In this document: positions 20,587 through 31,270 of the stretch, piece after piece
How the letters are laid out: each line of letters starts with the position of its first letter
Position numbering within the stretch: position 1 is the stretch's first letter
Assembly (NCBI GenBank): GCA_030220185.1
Contig: JASPKZ010007430.1
Span: 761,001-825,000, forward strand
Direction: 5' to 3'
Source of the DNA: Diploptera punctata
Taxonomy: Eukaryota > Arthropoda > Insecta > Blattodea > Blaberidae
Length of the DNA stretch: 64,000 bases
The notes under the pieces: model-generated
Seen by the model: the letters and a program-made list of their open reading frames with translations, nothing else
What the model was told of the DNA's origin: nothing
Database searches by the model: none
Position numbers and translations under genes: made by a program

Positions 20587-21863
20587 TCTGGCCCATGCCT
20601 CCACCCCTTGGGATACCTCGGCCAGAGACAATACTCCCAAGGCACAGATACTTGTCCTCCCTTAACTATCGCGTCCACGTTCAAGGTTATAGGCAATAAA
20701 ACCAACACCTCAGGGAGAAGGTGTTGGAGTCGCAACTTCAGGGAAATTGCTGAGCTACATAGTACGACAGGTCGCTCAATCCTGACGACCCCACAGTTGG
20801 TCCACGGGCTCCTCGAGCCTAGTCGAGAGGACTGCTGTCGCAGATCCACCAACCATTCCCCTGTTCTACCTCCAGGGACGCATGCTGCAGCCGTTGTGAG
20901 ACCGGCTAGGGCTTGAATCTTCAAGCCCCACAGTGTGAGACTTTAGTAAATCCAGGTGCTTATCTCCTGGTGACCCCACAGTTTGTCCACGAGCCCGTAG
21001 GCTTAGCCGGGAACCAGTACAGTTGCTCCCCTCTGCACTAGTCCGAGCCGTGCCCTGGTGTGACCCCAGGGACGTTTCCTGTTGCAGTTGTGGGCCAGCA
21101 TGGAGCTCGCAAGCTCCAACAGGTGAGCAATAGTACGATAGGGCGCTCAACTCTTGCCGACCCCACTAATGGTTCACGAGTCCCTTGGACTTAGCCGGGA
21201 GGACTGTCTAGCAGATCCACCGACCTTTTCCCCAGTGCACCACCTGGGAACGTGCTTAGTTGCTGAAGTGGTTCCAGCCTGAGCATTAGTACGTCAGGCC
21301 GCTCAACTCCTGACGACCTCACAGATTGTCCTTGGGTCACTCGGTCACGGAGTCGGCGCTAATCCCACATCCAAAAGACCGCGCTTCCTCTTCTTCCGAG
21401 CTTACTGACCTGGTGGTAATTCCCAGCATTACGTCCGGTATTGTCCCAACCAGCCCGTTCGCAAGACTAGGCCTAGTCGTGCCGCTGCCGTTCCTGCTGT
21501 GGGCCAGGATATGTGAGATTTGACAACAGGTCGCTCATCTTCCCCCCCTGTTGACCCCACTTATAGTCCGCGAGTCCATCGGACTTGGAAGGGAGGACTG
21601 ACTAGCAGATCCACCGATCTTTTCCCCACTACGCCACCGAGGGGACGCGTTTAGCTGCTGAAGTGGGCGCAGAACGAGCTATGTAGTATGCCAGGTCGCT
21701 CGAGTCCTGACGACCTCACAAATGGCCCGCGTGTCCGGTCTGGACCTAGCCGGGAGGAATGCAAGCAACCCACCGACAGTTCCCCGATCCGCCACTTGGG
21801 GACGCGCCCTGTTGCTGTTGTGAACACAACGTTCGGCCCGACAAGCGGACCCGACCCCCCAGG
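20587..21863 (+). mobile_element. GC-rich modular element, copy 1 (six modules), unknown family
   Basis: This 1277-bp unit is strikingly GC-rich within AT-rich DNA. It is flanked by the exact 15-bp direct repeat GGATTGAGCTGGTCA (20572-20586 and 21864-21878), so it was probably inserted as a discrete unit. It begins TCTGGCCCATGCCTCCACCC and ends CCCGACCCCCCAGG. Inside, a phrase of the type GACCCCACA.TTGGTCCACGAG recurs at about 20787, 20972, 21159, 21315, 21553 and 21712, giving diverged modules of 156-238 bp. Other shared module phrases are CTAGCAGATCCACCGA and TTAGCCGGGAGGACTG. Reading frames inside are open by composition only and module lengths are not multiples of three. I do not recognise the family. 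Orientation is arbitrary. Copy 2 is at 24312-25720. Confidence 0.8.
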
Positions 21864-21878
21864 GGATTGAGCTGGTCA

Positions 21879-22734
21879 CTCATTCGGGGAGGTCCTTTAT
21901 GTCCTTGTGTGGTCAAAGAATATGTGTGATTCAGAGTTTAAAGTCCCTCTCGCAACAGATCGCGCCACCGTAAGGCTCAGGTGGCGCATGTCATGTAAAA
22001 GTGTCTATAAGGTGAGAGTTAAACTATGATGGAGAAGAGAGTCACATCAAAATAATAACAATTGAGGTTTTATACAAGAGTTGAGATGTTTTGATTTTGG
22101 AAGCTATTTCAGTCCTGTAATGTACATAATATTATTTGATATCAAGATGAACTTAATTATTTTAATTAATAGATAGTAATATGAAAACCTGCATAACTAC
22201 CATATAGTATGCAGAAGATGGAACATGATTCTGAAAGACCTTCATAGTTTTAACTACTTGAAGTTTCTTAAACAGAAATTTAATTTAGTTGAAGACAATT
22301 GATATAGCCTATATCATGTAGGCCTACCAATTTTAATATTTTAACATTTTTTACTGCATAACTACTCAAGAACAAACACAAAAGGACAATATTTTAAGAA
22401 TTAATTGGTTAATCTGTAATGTTGACGTTAACATACGATTAAATATAACATATTCAAAATTTGTGCGAACAAAATATCAATCAATGCGTAAACCTACAGT
22501 TATGAACGTGTAGTTAGGCATTTACAATATTACTTGTGACTTGTTTAAACTAATTGGCTTAACTGTTAAGTATAGCCATAGCCTCTTCTTTATGAGTTTT
22601 TTAGACCAAGTTAATTTAGTTATGCTTATTTTCCAACATATGTCAATGAGTGGCACGTGGTCAGCAAACCAACACAATGAGACATCTAGTGGTCAAATAA
22701 GGTGTTACTAGGATGATGAAGGTCGGCGAATTTT
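21879..22734. other. Gap without recognised gene
   Basis: The first 130 bp, to about 22010, are still moderately GC-rich, with GGTGGCGCATG repeated in inverse form (GCGCCACC); these are flanking host sequence. The rest is AT-rich with no gene seen. Confidence 0.4.
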
Positions 22735-22990
22735 GTTTAGAAGACTCAATTCTGGAAATGTGAGCTATTATGCATTGCATAGACTCTTGACGTCCCAACT
22801 CCTTCCAAAAAAATGTTAAACTGAAAATATATAAAACTATTATTCTACCAGTTATATTATATAGATGCGAAACATGGACTCTTACTTTAAGGGAGGAAAG
22901 GAGGTTACGAGTATTTGAGAATAAAGTTCTTAGGAACATTTTTGGACCAAAGAGAGATGATCAGACAGGTGAATGGAGAAGGCTTACTTA
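22735..22990 (+). pseudogene. LINE ORF2 segment after the RT domain (cockroach-type family)
   Basis: YYALHRLLTSQLLPKNVKLK then IYKTIILPVILYRCETWTLT and LREERRLRVFENKVLRNIFG give the conserved IYK..I.PV..Y..E.W.L and RLRVFENKVLR sequence. The same segment lies in reverse at 37989-38324. Truncated on both sides. It stops just before an upstream part of a LINE begins at 23013, so the order of parts is reversed. Confidence 0.85.
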
Positions 22991-23012
22991 ACAGTGAGTT
23001 ACATGTATTTGC

Positions 23013-23765
23013 TTGTCTTTCACGATATCTTATGATACATTTTTAGGAGATTTTAATGTAAAAGTGGGGCGGGAATATATATTCAGACCAAAAACAGGCA
23101 AATTCAATCTTCATGAAGATATAACGACAATGGGGTTGTCAATCACCTTTGCACAATCAAATAATCTTATAGTTAGCGCAATATTCCGGCGTAAGCATAT
23201 TCATAAATACACCTGGACATCTCCAGATGGTGAAACTCGAAACCAGATAGATGTATTAGTGGATGGCACAGCAGCATAATCGATGTTAGATCAGTTAGAG
23301 GGATATACTGCAATTCGTACCATCGTCTGGTCAGGGTGAAAATCAGAGAATGGTTATGAGAGGAACAAATGCTAAAGATGATTATGAAATATTTGAATTA
23401 AAAAGTTTACAAAGTACTAGATAAAAAATTGCTAATAGATTTGAAATACTGGAATCTTCAAATGAGAATGTGAGAAACGAAGAAGAAACTGACATAAATA
23501 AAGAATGGGAAGTTATAAGAAATACTATTATATTGTCAGTATTAGGAAGCATAGATTATTTTAAAAAGAGCAAAACAATAAAAATGTTTGATGAGAAATG
23601 TACCGACATTGTAAAAAAAAAAAAAAACTAGCAAAAATGAAGTGGTTATACGAGCCAAATGAAGTAAATTTAGAATGATTGGGTAGCATTAGACGGGAAA
23701 CCACTAGGTTTATTAAAGAGTAAAAACAGATAAAATTTATTCATAAGTTGTCAAAAAATGCAGCG
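23013..23765 (+). pseudogene. LINE apurinic-type endonuclease (EEP) domain fragment
   Basis: GDFNVKVGREYIFRPKTGKF holds the GDFN catalytic motif. TWTSPDGETRNQIDVLVDG is the conserved TW.SPDG..RNQID segment. After a TAA, RCQISEG-like residues and HRLVRVKI correspond to the final S/D-x-HRLV motif, where the Asp before His is replaced. Further downstream, in broken frames, KLAKMKWLYEPNEVN matches the linker between endonuclease and RT. The fragment encodes the part of ORF2 that nicks target DNA, but stops and frameshifts disable it. Confidence 0.85.
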
Positions 23766-23808
23766 TTGGAATTTCACTATGATCTCTTTCATCCCTAATC
23801 ATCTTGAT

Positions 23809-26164
23809 TCTAAATATATAAAAATGAACATTTGTTTGTTTGTACTTTATGCGCGGCCATACCGTTGATCCGATTGTGATGGGGCTTTTTGCAAAATATT
23901 CAGGAGATTCCCGGGATGAACATAAACTATAAGACAGTTGTGGTACTCAACTCCTAATACCCTTAAAATCGCCCTTTGTAGTGGAACATTTGAAAAAGGT
24001 AGCTCTTTGGACGCTTAAATGGCTTACGCTGCCTAAACCATAACAAATACACAAAATGAATGTACACAGAATTGAATATCTCAAAACGTTCTACAAAAAA
24101 AGTCCGCGACAGCATATATTCATCTCTTACAGATAACTCACAATAACCATTTTTGTCTTTCATTGATGCCAAGAAGATCGAGACTAATACGACAAGCATT
24201 GCAGCACATGGCGGGTATTCTTTTACGGATAAATCACAATAACGAATTTTTGTCTTTTAGCTCATTTATGCCAAGAAGATCAAGATAAATAGATTCCCGG
24301 GCAACACCGGGCCCCTGGGGGTCCGTCGGACCCCAGCTGTGCTCACAACAGCAACAGGGCGCGTCCCTGGGTGGCGGATAGGGGAACGGTCGGTGGTTTG
24401 CTTGCATTCCTCCCGGCTAGGTCCAGACCGGACCCGCGGGCCATTTGTGGGGTCGTCAGGACTCGAGCGACCTGACGTACTATATAGCTCGTGCTGCGCC
24501 CACTCCAGCAGCAAAACGCGTCCCCTCGGTGGCGTAGTGGGGAAAAGGTCGGTGGATCTGCTAGTCAGTCCTCCCTTCCAAGTCCGATGGACTCGCGGAC
24601 CATAAGTGGGGTCAACAGGAGACGAGCGCCCTGTTGTACTAAAGCCTCAACTATCCCGGCCCACAACGGGAGCAGCGGCCGCCGTGGCGAGGCGGTGGGA
24701 GACTGTGGAGATCACAAGCTCCTTTCTCTTGGTTCAATGTTCCCGAGGACCATTTGTGGGGGCACCATGGGCGATGAGCACCCTGGATGCCTACATTGCT
24801 CAGTGGGCTGCCTCACAGCAGCGGCACGACTAGGCTTAGTCTTGCGAACGGGCTGGTTGGGACAATACCGGGCGTAATGCTGGGAATTACCACCAGGTCG
24901 ATAAGCTCGGGAAAGGAGGAAGCGCGGTCTTTGGGCGTGGGACTTAGCGCCGACTCTGGAACCGAGTGACCCAAGGACAATCTGTGAGGTCGTCAGGAGT
25001 TGAGCGACCTGACGTACTAATGCTCAGGCTGGACCCACTTCAGCAACCAAACACGTCCCCAGTTGGTGCACTGGGGGAAAGATCGGTGGATCTGCTAGAC
25101 AGTCCTCCCGGTTAAGTCCAAGGGACTCGTGAACCATTAGTGGGGTAGGCAAGAGTTGAGCGCCTTGTCGTACTAGTTGCTCATCTGTTGGAGCTTGCGA
25201 GCTCCGTGCTGGCCCACAACAGCTGCAGAAGGCGTCCCTGGGGGCACACCAGGGCTCGGCTCGGACCAGTCCAGAGGGGAGCTACTGTACTGGTTCCTGG
25301 CTCGGCCTACGGGCCCGTCGACAAACTGTGGGGTCGCCAGGAGATGAGCACCTGGATGTACTAAAAGTCTCACACTGTTGGGCTTGTAGCCCTAGCCGGT
25401 CTCACAACGGCTGCAGGACACGTCCCTGGAGGCAGAACAGGGGAATGGTCGGTGGATCTGCGACAGCAGTCCTCCCGGCTAGGCTCATGGAGCCCGTGGA
25501 CCAACTGTGGGGTCGTCAGGATTGAGCGACCTGATGTACTATGTAGCTCAGCAATTCCCAGAACTGCAAACTCCAACACTCTCTCCCTGGGGTGTTGGTT
25601 TAAGGACCGTGAACTTTAACGTGGACGCGAAAATAGGATAGGGAGGACTAGAACTAGGACTTGGGAGTATGGTCATGACGACCGAGGTATCCCAAGGGGT
25701 GGACGGCTGGGCCTAGATGTCGGGCAACACCGGGCAATCAGCACGGGGAATCTTAAAATAATTACGATATACATTTATAATTATTTTTCATTTTACTTAT
25801 TCCACTAATCATAAGAAGTACATTAATTTTCGTATTTCAGCTCATTTATGCCAAGAAGATCGGGATGAGTAGATTCGCGGACAACGCCGGGTAAATAGCA
25901 CGGGGTATCTAAAAATAATTACAATACAAATGTTTCCTCCTACTTATTTAACTAAACATAAAACACATTAATTTTCGTACTTCAGCTCATTTATGTCAAG
26001 AAGATTGGGATAAGTAGATTCCCGGGCAACGCCGGGCAATCAACACGGAGTATCTTAAAATATAAATTTATAAATATTTTTCCTTCTACTTATTCAACTA
26101 AACATAAAAGCACATTAATATTTAATTTATTTAGGCGTAGCAGCGCACGCCGGGTATTAGCTAG
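23809..26164 (+). mobile_element. Helitron, non-autonomous, 2.36 kb, carrying a GC-rich insertion
   Basis: Starts TCTAAATATATAAAAATGAA and ends GGCGTAGCAGCGCACGCCGG then GTATTAGCTAG|T. The 3' end has a 5-bp stem (GGCGT/ACGCC) a few bases upstream of CTAG, the Helitron signature. The 3' part has tandem units of about 145-156 bp, each with GCACGGGGTATCT, CTCATTTATGCCAAGAAGAT and GATTCCCGGGCAACGCCGGG. The GC-rich element 24312-25720 sits within one of these units. No helicase or Rep frame is present, so it is non-autonomous. Confidence 0.8.
24312..25720 (-). mobile_element. GC-rich modular element, copy 2 (seven modules), unknown family
   Basis: The reverse-complement relative of 20587-21863, 1409 bp long, inserted in a Helitron repeat unit. 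It is flanked by the exact 14-bp repeat CGGGCAACACCGGG (24298-24311 and 25721-25734). Neighbouring Helitron units near 25870 and 26020 show the same site without insertion. Module markers of the type TGTGGGGTCGTCAGG occur at about 24451, 24610, 24760, 24989, 25144, 25332 and 25511. The module at 24760 has no counterpart in copy 1. Each module has a hairpin whose stems vary in a paired way, for example GTCAGG/CCTGAC at 24455-24476 and CAACAGG/CCTGTTG at 24613-24636. No convincing protein frame. Confidence 0.8.
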
Positions 26165-26639
26165 TATTTCAATAAAATCAATATTGAATGTATCTGCACA
26201 AGAAACATAAATACACAGCAATATAAAGTCTTCACAGAAAAAAACACATAATAAACATAGTGTACATAATCTACTAATATAGCCCATATCATAGAAGCGA
26301 TATGACCAAATAAACTGTGGAGTAAAATAAAATAAAATAAAGAAGTTTTAGCGGCAGCAATATTTGTATAAAAAATAAATAAATATTCCATAAAGCAGAA
26401 AAATCGAACAGCTAGAGTGGATGCTTAACTGGAACTCGAAATTTGAAAACTGCTCGGCCGCAATTTATATTTCCTCGGAATAAAACTGGATATAGACGAT
26501 TGAATTGACAAATGCAAGAATAAATCAGGCAAATCCGACCATAACTTCGATTTTATGAGAGATTAATGAAGGAAATTTCTTGTTTTTAAGTTTACAAATC
26601 TTTAAGAAAATTTGTAGTTCGATTATATTTTTTTATTTT

Positions 26640-27740
26640 ATTCTTATTCTATGGATTCAGAAAAGGCAGATCCTGATCAGATTGCATTTTTACTATTAAT
26701 CAAATAATTGAGAAACACGGAGAATATAATCTGCCAACTTTTATGGCATTTATAGATCTTGAAAAGGCGTTTAACAAAGTTAACATAAGTAAATTGTGGA
26801 ATATAATGAAATAGAAAGGCGTGCCACAGCACCTAATAACTGCAATAAAACGTCTATATGTAAGAAAACAAAATAATAGAAACTGAGTAAAAATTAAAAG
26901 AATATAACTGCAACAATAAATAGAGGTGTAAGACAGGGATGTCCGCTTTCATCCTCCCTTTTTAATATTTATATTGACGATATCATATATAATTGGCAGA
27001 TAAATTTGGACTTACGTTTCAAAATAAGAAATACGATTTTAGACACCTTACTTTTTGCAGACGACCAAGTTCGTAATATCTAACTCAGAAGATGGCCTAC
27101 AGAAATCACTCTTTCAATTAAATAATATTATACAGATTTATAATTTCAAAATATCAATAAGTAAAACGAAAATCTTAGCTTTTAAAGGATCAGATACCGT
27201 AAGAGCTAAAATAATTCTGGAGGTGAAACCCGTTGAACAAGTGAACCATTTTAAATACCTGGGTTATGAAATCTCCTATTTTAAAAATTAAGATTTTTTA
27301 ACAAACTTAATAATTATGTATGTGGCACAATTAAGAGAATATTAAAAATACATGAAATGAAATAAAACTAAAATTTTATATAGCTGTGGCAATCCCTTTA
27401 CTGTTGTATGGTAGTGAATTTTGGGTTTTAACTAAAAGAAAAGAGAAGATCATAGAAGCAGCTGAAATGAGAAGTGTAGCTGGCTGCAAATTTCTAGGTA
27501 AAATAAGAAGTGAAGATATTAGAAACAAGCTAAATATTTTTAACTTCTAGATAAAATAAGATAATCTTGGGAAAAACTGGAAAGAACATGTTCAAAGAAT
27601 GAAAGATGAACGCATACCAAATATTATATTTAATTACAAACCAAAGGGAGACAAAAATGTTGGTAGACCGGAAAAAGAGATGGATACAACTTTTTGAATG
27701 AGAATCTATGAGACCGGAACAAGCCACATGGATTTAATCC
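26640..27740 (+). pseudogene. LINE reverse transcriptase (fragmented)
   Basis: RT motifs appear in order, in shifting frames: YGFRKGRS; TFMAFIDLEKAFNKVN (motif A with catalytic Asp); NRGVRQGCPLSSSLFNIYID (motif B region); LLFADDQ at 27051-27068 (FADD, motif C). Then an open frame 27055-27291 with SKTKILAFKG, VNHFKYLGYEISY. Downstream fragments give LLLYGSEF, AAEMRSVAGCKFLG and a terminal RPEQATW. It copies LINE RNA at the target site. Many frameshifts and stops make it dead. The N-terminal endonuclease is absent. Confidence 0.88.
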
Positions 27741-29127
27741 ATTATTGTTGATTATGATTCTTATTCTTTTGGACCTTGACATAAATTATGAGCTTATTAA
27801 TTTTTTAATTGCTTGTATTATTTAATACATCAATTATGCGATGAAACAATGTGAACCAAGGCAGGCAACCCACTTACTTTTTATAAAGTTTCATTATTTT
27901 CCGCTTCACGGATTAAGCCTTACAAGGCTGTCCCAGTTTCATTCATTTAAGATATACTTCTGATACGGGGTATAGGACTACAATGCATATTGTTTAAAAA
28001 ATACTCATTTTAGTTTTAAAATGATCTATTGAATGACACTCCATTCTGAAGGCATGCGCCATTTTCGTTTTATTAAAAACACCCCATGACATTTTTACGG
28101 GAGAGACAAATAGAGTGACACCTCATTTGTCAAAATCGGTTCAGTAGATTTTGAGCTGCGCTCGCGCACGCGCACACACAAAACTCAGACAAAGATAAAA
28201 ACACACATGCACGCACGCATACAAACACACGCACAATCTTCGTTATATCCTGTTTGAAAGGAAATAAATATTTAAAAAATAATTCACATTTGTATAGAAT
28301 GTATTTATGTGCAGAAAAATGCAAACACATTTTATTGGATGTCTCAATAAAAAATACAAATATCCTTGATGGTATCTAGTTGCATTTGTATTGGTACTTG
28401 GTATTTGATTAGATTATCTTTCATATTAGAATTTTGCCAAGCCTTTGAATTGTCAATTTGCTCCAAGATTTTAGTTTCACCCTCTAATAAATTAGGAAGA
28501 TTTTATTCTGTCAAACGAAACTTTTAAGAGTTACTTTCAACATTTTCCCTTTTCCAATCTGCAATCTCCTCCCTAATCTCTCCTAGCTTAGAGCAGGAAT
28601 TCAATTAATGGTAAATCAGCTTGTACAAAGTCAAATCAAAACAGGTTATAGCGGCAATGAAGTGAAGGGAAAAAGGTATGTGACAAGACTAAGACGCTTT
28701 GATTAAAACCCCAGCAAAAAAAGTCACTATAGGAAGAGAGGAAAAATAAAGTAAAGTGCTCATCAATAAAAATATAAATTTCTTTATATTACTAGTATTT
28801 TAAAAGACCACTTACGTTGCAAATTTCATAAAATTTATACTATTTTATTTAACAACGCTTTTTAACAGCATAGTTCATTAGGATTCGCATTTCAAATCTG
28901 GATGTGGAAGAGCTGACAAATTTTGCGTAGAAACCTCTTATTTCAGGTTTGAGGGAGGTGTTGTATTCAAGGGTCTCACACTGGTCAATTGAAGTCATAC
29001 GCCTTAACGGAGCTATGCAATTGATCACCCAAATAGTTAATTGATAACGCATGAAGCGATCTCTCTCGGTAGATGTGCTAATATCGTTCAACAAAATAAA
29101 CTTTTCCTGTAATATAAAGCAGCGGAA
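27741..29127. other. 1.4-kb gap with minor repeats
   Basis: A CA-rich and CGCA-rich run lies at about 28155-28235. Bases 28862-28990 resemble 16015-16085 (TTCAAATCTGGATGTGG... GACAAATTTTGCGTAGAA). A phrase near 28130 (AAAATCGGTTCAGTAG) is typical of dispersed insect repeats. No gene seen. Confidence 0.4.
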
Positions 29128-29345
29128 GGCGGGTCCATGGCGTAAGTGGTTAGACGCTCGCCTCTCACAGCTGGGGTACCGAGATAGAGTCTCGGTCACT
29201 CCATGTGGGTTTCGTAGTGGACGAAACGGAGATTGGACAGGTTTTTCTCGGGGGTTTCTCCCGTATTCCCCTGCCAGAATTTCATTCCACCATTTCTCCA
29301 TACTCATCTAGTCCATTTCGTTTCATTTCATTCATATGCCCCTGT
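29128..29345 (+). mobile_element. tRNA-derived SINE, family E
   Basis: Head TCCATGGCGTAAGTGGTTAG with A box, then GAGTCTCGGTCACTCC as a degenerate B box. The body continues with GGGGGTTTCTCCCGTATTCC and TCCATTTCGTTTCATTTCATT, a CATTT-rich tail. Only one copy is in the window, so the assignment rests on the tRNA-like head. Confidence 0.6.
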
Positions 29346-30129
29346 GTACATAAGGATTTTATTAGTCTAAAAGTAAGATACATACAATGCTATTTAAAAA
29401 TATGGGTCGCACAGCCATACGTGCTGTTGACAGTCCGTTACCATAAATTGATGTTTGCTAATAATATACTTGAAACAAAAAAAGAAAACAATAATATTAC
29501 AATTAGATAACAATACAATTACATTATACATTAACTTAGTTATGTAGAATTATTAAGAATTAATGGTATTGCAATTTATTAACATATTTATTTATTCATG
29601 AATGAGTGTTGTTCTTATTTTCCGCGTTTTGTCCAGAAATCTACCCAAGTTTATCAAATTTTCTGGGCTTACCACTAACACGTAGCATGCCAATCTTTCA
29701 CGATTTGAATTTAGAAATCTTTCCGGTAATAACTGACGCCTCCAATATTCCAAATCGTTACATTTTCCTAATATATGTATCTCGTCTCCAATCCGGAATT
29801 TTAACCCAAGATTTCCTGCTATACACGTTGGTGCACTAACCAATTGTGCTACTTAGGCAATCCAGGAGCAGACAATATTTCTCTAATTGAAATCACCGTT
29901 AACCCTTCTTAATAAACTTGTATTCACAATCTATTATATTCAAGAGAGTAGGTTCTACTAAAGAAAAAATGTGATGAAATTTATTCCGTACCATATCAGC
30001 TAATTACAAACGTAATATTGAAATTAACGAATTGATGTAATATGTAACAGTTAATATAACTAAATATTATACAGACAATTAAGAATAAGAGAAAACAATG
30101 CCACCAGTTTGTCAGTTCGACATTTCTGG
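29346..30129. other. Gap; weak tRNA-like SINE remnant at 29655-29868 (minus)
   Basis: The complement of 29800-29868 reads GCCTAAGTAGCACAATTGG and later CTTGGGTTAAAATTCCGG, resembling a decayed tRNA-like head with A and B boxes. Nothing else is recognisable. Confidence 0.4.
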
Positions 30130-30544
30130 TATTCTCTCCTGAAATTGGCGTATTGTAATCCACATCTGAGGTTGGGAAGCTTGGAAGGCGGGGTAACGAT
30201 GATGGTAATGATGCGCCAGGAGAGGCCTTAATTCTGAACTTAAATTAATGACGTGAATATGACAAATTATCATAATGATGGTCAGATGATGTTCGGGGAC
30301 CGTTTGGGCCTTAAAGTTTTCTGACATTTGTCTTAAGGTACGTACACACTTGCGCGCCGCGCGGCGCACCATGTTCGTCAGATTTGGACGGGGTTTTAAG
30401 GTGCGCGCGAACGGCGCGCGCGCGTCTCTCACCACGATCCACTCATTGTCGGTTTTTTCCACAAACACTTTGATGGTTCGCTGTTTAGATTTGGACGGGT
30501 ACCTGAGAGGTTCGTTGTTTTCGGTGCGCACCTATTATTTGAGT

Positions 30545-30680
30545 ATGGAGTGGTCAGTGGAAAACATGTTAAAACTTATTGATATTTATAGAAGCAAGCA
30601 ATTATTGTGGGATCCTCAACATAAAGATCATTTTTAAAAATCATTGAAAGGAGATGCCTGTTTTTTTTCAATGTGTTTTT
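30545..30680 (+). pseudogene. MADF-domain protein N terminus (Harbinger accessory protein)
   Basis: MEWSVENMLKLIDIYRSKQL then LWDPQHKDHF fits the start of a MADF (Myb/SANT-like) domain: a first helix with LI-x2-Y-x4-LLWD and the conserved H. A TAA at 30635-30637 interrupts it, after which KSLKGDAC continues in frame, so a single change created the stop. Harbinger-type elements encode a MADF/Myb-like protein that aids nuclear import and DNA binding of the transposase. Only about 45 residues remain. Confidence 0.65.
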
Positions 30681-31009
30681 TTTCATGTATACTGTAATTG
30701 TATGAATAAATTAGAATTATTTAGAAAACATTATTTATTTAAGACGTTAATTTCATAATATTATGCATGAAGTATCACAAAACAATACAATATATAAACA
30801 CATTTATTACTAATTATTTATTTATTTCTTCAAAGACTCCAAAGAGCAAGATTGCTCAAGTTAAGGGGCAATATACAAAAAATAATGGCCATAAAATAAT
30901 TAACAATAAAAACAAGAAAACAAATTCAGGCATAAGTTTAAATAATACAAACTACTATAGAAGCACAATATATATACACATATAAATACAATATTTAAAC
31001 AGGATAATA

Positions 31010-31270
31010 TTAATAATAATAAAATTAACAAAATTAACTAAGAAAGCAACGAGAAAAAATATTTTTTAATACAATTAGAAAAATGTTTAACATTCGTGAA
31101 ATGTTGATATTCAATAGGTAAGTTATTGTAATGGTTGATTAATGCATAACGAATCCCTTTTATACATTTTTTTTTGAGAAACTAGTATCTTTGTGCAATA
31201 AAGTACAACCTCTAGTATAATAATCATGTACATCTTTATTAAAAATTAAGGCCATGTTATGGTGAGATAG
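31010..31270 (-). pseudogene. LINE ORF2 C-terminal fragment (jockey/RTE-like tail)
   Basis: The minus strand reads NMALIFNKDVHDYYTRGCTL then LHKDTSFSKKNV, followed by KRDSLCINQ and a degenerate end. The H-(D/N)-x-x-TR-x8-SxxxK segment is typical of the ORF2 C terminus of many jockey-like LINEs. It lies inside the Harbinger-like element and was inserted later. Confidence 0.6.

Noticed and set aside
20557..20916. Open frame of 119 codons, and similar frames at 24491-24877 and 25370-25579, as proteins
   Set aside because: They lie in the GC-rich modules, are open on both strands because stops are rare there, and module lengths (185, 187, 156, 238, 159 bp) do not keep a frame.
24312..25720. GC-rich array as gene captured by the Helitron
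   Set aside because: It is bordered by a 14-bp direct repeat and the neighbouring units show the uninterrupted site, so it is an insertion.
30112..30531. 139-codon minus frame
   Set aside because: Spans the junction of a SINE and the Harbinger-like element; open by composition in the CGCG-rich end.
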